A DNA stretch of 10,600 nt from Paenibacillus sp. (GTDB lineage: Bacteria > Bacillota > Bacilli > Paenibacillales > NBRC-103111), in assembly GCA_029239545.1 (NCBI GenBank), contig JARBUQ010000099.1, positions 1-10,600 of the forward strand, written 5' to 3'. The first letter of the stretch is position 1. Every line of letters begins with the position of its first letter. Position numbers and translations under genes: made by a program. The notes below the pieces were generated by a model. The model was not told the origin of the DNA and did no database searches. It saw nothing but the letters and a program-made list of their open reading frames with translations. This document shows, in pieces, positions 6,703 to 10,600 of this stretch.

Positions 6703-9060
6703 ATGAAAGGATTTCGCAAGTTAAAAAGATTCGTGATTGTTATGCTCATCATAGGTTTGATGACCACTGGATGGTCGACTGCATTCGCAGCAGACGTGAG
6801 GACCGACAGTCAAGGACATTGGGCTGAGCAGCAATTAGCGGCATGGCTTAGCAAAGGATATATTCAAGGCTATGAGGATGGCAGCCTGCGTCCAGACAAC
6901 CCCATTAAGCGTGGGGAGCTCTTGGCCCTGATCAATCGATTGAATGAGCTGAAGGATACGGCTGCGGTGACATTCAATGATGTACCTGTGGATCACTGGG
7001 CTTATTCAGAAGTAGCTAAGGCTGTCAAAGCAGGTTACATCGAAGGATACGAAGACAACAGTATCCGAATCGACAATCCTATCAGCAGACAGGAGCTAGC
7101 TGTAATGGTTGCGAGACTGCTCAAGCTGTCTGTATCCCCGGATTCGACCGCGAGTGCTGATAAGTTTATGGATGCGGCTTCCATGCCTGACTGGAGTAAA
7201 CAGCAGATCGGAGTGCTCGCAAGCATTGGGGTTATTAACGGTTACGAAGACGGCAGCTTCAAACCTGCTGGCCTGGTTACCCGAGCCGAAGTAGTGGTGA
7301 TGCTTGAACGAGCGAGCCATTCAGCTATTTACTATAAGGCTGGAGTATATGGTCCAACGAGCGGGACTTCTACAATTACCGGGAATGTCAACGTTACAGC
7401 GGCCGGTGTTACCTTGCAAAATATGCGTATTGAGGGTGACCTTACACTGGGCGAAGGAATTGGTGAAGGAGATGTGACACTTAAGAATGTCACGATTACG
7501 GGTAAAACCCGGATTAATGGAGGCGGTGCGAACAGTATCCATCTGGTAGACAGCCTATTGCTTGAGCTTGTCATTAACAAGCAAATCGGTATTGTCCGCA
7601 TCATTGCAAGCGGTTCTACGTCCGTGCAGAAGGCAGATGTGCAATCGGGTGCTATTGTGGAGTCCGATGGTATAACAAGCGGAGAGGGCATTCAATCGGT
7701 AACCTTATCTGCGCTCTTGCCCAAAGGTGCTCAAATTACATTGCAAGGAAATTATGAGGATGTACAAGTATTTGCCAAAGGAATTATGCTGGAAATCCCT
7801 AAGGGCACTATCGATAAACTAACCATTGACAAGCAATCCGATGAGACTAAGCTGATTGCAAGCAGAGATGCTTCCATCCTTGTGTTAGTGCTCGATGCTG
7901 CTGCTGCAGTTTTCGGTCAGGGCTCAATTAAGCTTGCTATTATTAATGCGGAAGGAATTGAATTCGAATTAACACCGCTTAAGCTTGAGATTGGAAGCAC
8001 GATAGACAAGGGGACTCCGATCAAGATCGGGGGTAAGGAAACGACTCTTGATGAAGCGGTAAAGCCGACGCTGCCGTCTACTGGAGGCAATGGGTCTGTT
8101 ATCGTTACGCCACCTCCTATACTAATACCTGACGTATCATTGCTGGTGGAAGGAGCTGTTACTGAGAGTGTGTATAGGACAGGTCAAAGAGTTGCAACAG
8201 TTGGTGACAGCGTCTATGCCGTATCCGACCAGACAGGGGCATTATACTTGGTGCCTGGAGCAACATCGAGATATATTACGATGCTGGACTATGTAGTATC
8301 TCTGAATAAAGGCATCCGTCTCGAAGTAACGGCCGATGAGAAAGTTTCGTTCTCAACTGCCGGTTTGCAATCCGGAGACTACGTATTGATCGGTCTGAGC
8401 GCTACATACGGCTTTAGTGAATATGACGGGTCCCAGGAGCTGCGGCTCTCCGCAATACCGACAACAGCTCTAAGCTACGATTCCCTCTACGTATACAGCA
8501 ATAGCGGGAGCATCGACATCGGCTTTAACCAAAATATTTACAGCGCGTTTGGAAATTTGGCTGCGCTTAAGGAAAGTGTAACCTATGCCACTCATGCGGA
8601 TAGTGTGACGGGCAACACTTATACAGTAACAAAAGCTACTTATGATCAATTTGAAATTCGTGGAAATGAGCTGCGCATCACTTTTGCAACTCCACCAGTT
8701 GGTAAGGTGCTCCTGACGATCGCCGGTAATTCATTGATGAACAGTACGAATACATTACTTGCGAATGATACAATAACTGAGTTTGATTTTGGTCCAGGGT
8801 TATCAATCGTATCGCCAGCTCCGTACCAGATTGGTTCCAATCTGACTGTTGTAACGAATAAGACAGCTAAGGTCTATCTCATTAAACGAGGGATAAGTGT
8901 AACAAAAGCTGATATTGAACGAGCTGTTCAAGAAGGCAAAGCGAGAAAAGTCCCGACCAGTGCGAATATTGAAGCCATACTTCCCACTGCCGGACTTTCT
9001 TCGGGAGCTTATGTAATTATCGCATGGGGGGGTCAATCTACTTCATTTTGGCTTCAATAG
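6703..9060 (+). CDS. SLH-domain cell-surface protein with beta-rich and repeated C-terminal domains
   Basis: The 785-residue product begins 4 nt after AGGGGGTG (6691-6698) and only 13 bp after the previous stop. A Sec signal peptide (KGFRKLKR, hydrophobic core, cleavage near AFA at 27-29) leads to three S-layer homology domains at about 33-82, 91-142 and 155-205. Their TRAE-type motifs read IKRGE, ISRQE and VTRAE. SLH triplets bind pyruvylated secondary wall polymer, so the protein should sit on the wall. Residues about 220-445 are short beta repeats (TITGNVNVTAAGVTLQNM, then VTLKNVTITGKTRINGGG). A Pro/Gly linker follows (456-478). Two similar domains (about 498-570 and 713-785) enclose an Ig-like, SbsA/SbsC-like segment (about 588-700). 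No catalytic motif was recognised. The tight spacing suggests co-production with the two Tat proteins, perhaps as their anchor or partner, which is inference. Confidence 0.88.
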   Translation: MKGFRKLKRFVIVMLIIGLMTTGWSTAFAADVRTDSQGHWAEQQLAAWLSKGYIQGYEDGSLRPDNPIKRGELLALINRLNELKDTAAVTFNDVPVDHWAYSEVAKAVKAGYIEGYEDNSIRIDNPISRQELAVMVARLLKLSVSPDSTASADKFMDAASMPDWSKQQIGVLASIGVINGYEDGSFKPAGLVTRAEVVVMLERASHSAIYYKAGVYGPTSGTSTITGNVNVTAAGVTLQNMRIEGDLTLGEGIGEGDVTLKNVTITGKTRINGGGANSIHLVDSLLLELVINKQIGIVRIIASGSTSVQKADVQSGAIVESDGITSGEGIQSVTLSALLPKGAQITLQGNYEDVQVFAKGIMLEIPKGTIDKLTIDKQSDETKLIASRDASILVLVLDAAAAVFGQGSIKLAIINAEGIEFELTPLKLEIGSTIDKGTPIKIGGKETTLDEAVKPTLPSTGGNGSVIVTPPPILIPDVSLLVEGAVTESVYRTGQRVATVGDSVYAVSDQTGALYLVPGATSRYITMLDYVVSLNKGIRLEVTADEKVSFSTAGLQSGDYVLIGLSATYGFSEYDGSQELRLSAIPTTALSYDSLYVYSNSGSIDIGFNQNIYSAFGNLAALKESVTYATHADSVTGNTYTVTKATYDQFEIRGNELRITFATPPVGKVLLTIAGNSLMNSTNTLLANDTITEFDFGPGLSIVSPAPYQIGSNLTVVTNKTAKVYLIKRGISVTKADIERAVQEGKARKVPTSANIEAILPTAGLSSGAYVIIAWGGQSTSFWLQ

Positions 9061-9073
9061 TCATCACATTGAT

Positions 9074-9117
9074 AGAAGATCTCCGAAGGGTTAGGCTGGA
9101 GGGATCTTCTTTTTTTT
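9074..9117 (+). terminator. Rho-independent terminator of the Tat/SLH operon
   Basis: AGAAGATC (9074-9081) pairs perfectly with GATCTTCT (9103-9110). TCC and GGA can extend the stem inside past a small bulge. Eight Ts (9110-9117) follow at once. It lies 13 nt after the stop codon of the SLH gene and closes the transcription unit that starts near 1825, about 7.3 kb. Confidence 0.9.
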
Positions 9118-9430
9118 ACGAACTTATTAGCAAAAAGTATGAGATTCTGGGAGGGAGATCGAAGGGGCCTCCAATGTTCGGTTCCTTGTCGGGGTGGTGG
9201 AAGTGAGCTGCAAAAAGCAAATAAATCGCGTTGACCCGACGCGTGAGGCCGGATTATTCTTTGCAGAAAAACCAAGTAAACAGGCAAGAGAATCGACTCG
9301 GGGATCGTGTAGCGGGAATGAGTTGCGGTTGTGCACGGTTGTGCAATTAAAATCGACTGATTCGGGTCCGGAGTGTGATTAGTTGCTTTTTGGGTTACTA
9401 CTCAGACCCCTTGTTTGGACTCTTTCAATC
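9118..9430. other. Non-coding intergenic stretch with weak structure
   Basis: No frame here has a convincing start with a ribosome binding site or a recognisable protein. Visible structure is modest: CTGCAAA (9208-9214) pairs with TTTGCAG (9260-9266), enclosing CGCGT/ACGCG (9227-9231 and 9239-9243). A perfect 10-bp tandem duplication CGGTTGTGCA occurs at 9326-9345. A weak plus-strand promoter-like pair, TTGACC (9231) and TATTCT (9255) with an 18-bp spacer, is present but not persuasive. It may be debris of repeated intergenic elements like those to its right. Confidence 0.5.
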
Positions 9431-9459
9431 AGGTGGAGCGGAGAAACGTAGTTTTCACC
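9431..9459 (+). repeat. 29-bp dispersed repeat, left copy
   Basis: This stretch beginning AGGTGGAGCGGAGAAACG matches 9867-9895 at 23 of 29 positions in the same orientation. The two copies flank the 51-bp tandem array. The ends GGTG and CACC could pair, giving a weak hairpin. A looser third relative, GAGCGG followed by an A-run and CCACCTTAG, occurs at 9795-9815. The look is that of a family of dispersed intergenic repeats. Confidence 0.6.
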
Positions 9460-9499
9460 CTTAGTTTTTTGGACCGCGAAGCTCCATTTAAGCAGGTTT

Positions 9500-9761
9500 T
9501 CGGCTCATTTGGCTACGTCGGCTTGTTGGGTGCGATTTAGCCCGGTTTATCCGGCTTATTTTTCTACATCGGCTTGTTAGGTGCGATTTAGCCCGATTTA
9601 TCCGGCTTATTTTTCTACATCGGCTCGTTGGGTGCGATTTAGCCCGGTTTATCCGGCTTATTTTTCTACATCGGCTTGTTGGGTCCGATTTAACCCGGTT
9701 TATCCGGCTTATTTTTCAACATTGGCTCGTTGGGTCCGATTTAGCCCGGTTTATCCGGCTT
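9500..9761. repeat. 51-bp tandem repeat array, about 5 copies
   Basis: Four full units run 9513-9563, 9564-9614, 9615-9665 and 9666-9716, with a partial fifth at 9717-9761 and the tail of another at 9500-9512. All full units are exactly 51 bp and differ by a few point changes. A unit reads CTACATCGGCTTGTTGGGTG, then CGATTTAGCCCGGTTTATCC, then GGCTTATTTTT. Each contains a small bulged hairpin, AGCCCGG-TTTAT-CCGGCT. Units abut with no spacers, so this is a minisatellite and not a CRISPR array. Because 51 is a multiple of 3, frames stay open across several units, but TAG/TAA stops, the lack of a ribosome binding site and the odd composition argue against a protein. Confidence 0.92.
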
Positions 9762-9866
9762 GGAGCCGAGACAGTAACCCGATTGGTAGCTGCAGAGCGG
9801 AAAAAATCCACCTTAGAAGGGAAGGAGTGGTCGAGAAAGATCAAAAATGTGAGCAAAAAGGCAGGC

Positions 9867-9895
9867 AGGTAGAGCGGTGAAACGAAGTGGTCGCC
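9867..9895 (+). repeat. 29-bp dispersed repeat, right copy
   Basis: This stretch beginning AGGTAGAGCGGTGAAACG is the second, same-orientation copy of the element at 9431-9459 (23 of 29 identical). It ends one base before the large inverted repeat at 9897-9949, so the two may be parts of one composite element. Confidence 0.6.
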
Positions 9896-9896
9896 T

Positions 9897-9949
9897 TTGT
9901 CTTTGGGTTCCAACCTCTAAATAATAGTATCCAAGGAACCCAAGGACAA
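9897..9949. repeat. Large inverted repeat with 15-bp arms
   Basis: TTGTCTTTGGGTTCC (9897-9911) and GGAACCCAAGGACAA (9935-9949) are complementary at 14 of 15 positions, and the odd pair would be a U-G wobble in RNA. The loop is 23 nt. No T-run follows on either strand, so it is not a standard terminator. It could be the core of a mobile or REP-like intergenic element, or an RNA stem-loop. Confidence 0.85.
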
Positions 9950-9957
9950 CAGCCGAA

Positions 9958-9974
9958 AGTTTTCGAAGAAAACT
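9958..9974. repeat. Short palindrome next to the large inverted repeat
   Basis: AGTTTTC and GAAAACT form perfect 7-bp arms around GAA. It begins 8 bp after the 15-bp-arm inverted repeat. It is small and AT-rich and could be chance, but its position suggests it belongs to the same structured element. Confidence 0.5.
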
Positions 9975-10044
9975 ATATCGTTAGCATAAGCTCGGAGCCC
10001 ATCTGTCTGCCCTCCCACCGCCTAACTGATATCCATCACGAAGG

Positions 10045-10078
10045 ACCTCTAGTGTAATTTGCTCCAGAGGTTTTTCTT
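10045..10078 (+). terminator. Terminator-like hairpin on the plus strand, no gene in front
   Basis: ACCTCT (10045-10050) pairs with AGAGGT (10066-10071) around a 15-nt loop, and TTTTTCTT follows. The 6-bp stem with a T-rich tail reads as a plus-strand intrinsic terminator of moderate strength. The nearest plus-strand gene ends almost 1 kb upstream and already has its own terminator. Confidence 0.55.
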
Positions 10079-10105
10079 ATGTTTAAGCTGAGGTACTGAC
10101 TAAGT

Positions 10106-10144
10106 AAAAAACCGCCGGTACTGTCTGTATACAGCCCGGTCGGT
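10106..10144 (-). terminator. Rho-independent terminator of the YheC/YheD-family gene
   Basis: On the minus strand ACCG-A-CCGG pairs with CCGGCGGT as an 8-bp GC-rich stem with one bulged A. A palindrome-rich loop lies between the arms and six Ts follow. It begins 7 nt after the stop codon of the gene at 10151-10600. Confidence 0.82.
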
Positions 10145-10150
10145 CTATGA

Positions 10151-10600
10151 TCACATGCTTGTATCCAATAAATATTTGGCATAGCCAATCGGGCTGCTGT
10201 AAGTTTGTTGGAACTCCTCCAGCTGATTACCCTCTTGAAAGCTAATGCGCAAATCTCTCCCGTTGCTCTCTATGAATAACGGCTTCCCATTGCTGTCTAT
10301 CCCTACGTCCAATCCGATATCTGCCAGATGAGGCAGGTGTTTGCTTAGTTGTTCCGCAACGGCAATCGATAGCTGCTCTACCTGCTGGCGGGTATAGGCC
10401 GAGTTCAGATGCGGGTACTCCCTCAGCACGCTTTCAAAGGAGTGGACTTGACCGCCCTGAGCTATATTGGTTAAAAATACATTGGCCTTGGCCACTTTAA
10501 CCGCGATTCCGGAAATTCGCCATGATCCCGATTCATTGCGCTGAACCGATACTCGCATGTCGAAAGGTCTGCCGCGATAAGTGGCCAGCGGCCAGCATTG
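10151..10600 (-). CDS. YheC/YheD-family ATP-grasp protein (endospore coat-associated), C-terminal part
   Basis: The frame is open to the right edge, so the start lies outside; 149 residues are visible, beginning QCWPLATYRGRPFDMRVSVQ. The ATG at 10558 is internal: the upstream residues GRPFDMRV are themselves a conserved part of this family. Further family marks are WRISGIAVKVAKAN, FLTNIAQGG, LADIGLDVGID and PLFIESNGRDLRISF. The last has the Glu...Asn pair expected of the ATP-grasp metal site. The end, PIGYAKYLL, is also typical. YheC and YheD are known as spore coat-associated proteins of Bacillales; the ligated substrate is not known to me. It has its own terminator and is convergent to the SLH operon, with no evident functional link. 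Confidence 0.85.
   Translation of the reverse strand, partial: QCWPLATYRGRPFDMRVSVQRNESGSWRISGIAVKVAKANVFLTNIAQGGQVHSFESVLREYPHLNSAYTRQQVEQLSIAVAEQLSKHLPHLADIGLDVGIDSNGKPLFIESNGRDLRISFQEGNQLEEFQQTYSSPIGYAKYLLDTSM

Noticed and set aside
9194..9382. 62-aa plus-strand frame after the operon terminator
   Set aside because: GTG start without a ribosome binding site, composition unlike a protein, and it overlaps intergenic repeats.
9500..9761. CRISPR-like repetition
   Set aside because: Units abut directly with no unique spacers, and no cas genes are present.
9581..9880. 99-aa plus-strand reading frame with repeats of VRFSPVYPAYFSTSARW
   Set aside because: It starts on a GTG inside the minisatellite with no ribosome binding site, exists only because the 51-bp period is a multiple of 3, and other frames are equally open across the units.

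Overview
The window looks like a Paenibacillus-type chromosome segment (Firmicutes, Bacillales). The evidence is a three-SLH cell-surface protein of the kind common in that genus, a YheC/YheD-type endospore coat ATP-grasp protein, a 7TMR-DISM sensor kinase, strong AGGAGG-like ribosome binding sites and clear Rho-independent terminators. No rRNA, tRNA, CRISPR array, transposase or phage gene was seen.

Layout. (1) Positions 1-1718, minus strand: a membrane sensor histidine kinase cut by the left edge. Its sensor half and its kinase half lie in different frames, joined by an apparent 1-base deletion near 410-413. (2) Positions 1719-1928: a divergent regulatory region. A near-ideal sigma-A promoter (TTGACA, 18 bp, TATAAT) faces right, a perfect match to the catabolite-repression cre consensus lies across its -35 box, and a strongly structured leader follows. 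(3) Positions 1929-9060, plus strand: a compact three-gene operon with gaps of 30 and 13 bp. It encodes two tandem paralogous Tat-exported, probably beta-helical proteins (771 and 804 aa) and a Sec-exported SLH-anchored surface protein (785 aa). It ends in a strong terminator at 9074-9117. (4) Positions 9118-10105: about 1 kb without a credible gene. It holds a 51-bp tandem repeat (about 5 copies), a pair of 29-bp direct repeats on either side of it, a 15-bp-arm inverted repeat, a smaller palindrome and a plus-strand terminator-like hairpin with no gene in front of it. (5) Positions 10106-10600, minus strand: the C-terminal part of a YheC/YheD-family protein and its terminator.

Working model (inference). 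The operon makes surface proteins under carbon-catabolite control. The two beta-helix proteins leave the cell already folded through Tat, and the SLH protein leaves through Sec and docks on the wall polymer. Whether the beta-helix proteins are polysaccharide-active, adhesive or associated with the SLH protein cannot be settled from sequence alone. The divergent kinase, whose outer domain resembles a carbohydrate-binding jelly roll, could have sensed a related sugar, but as read here it would be cut off before its kinase core.
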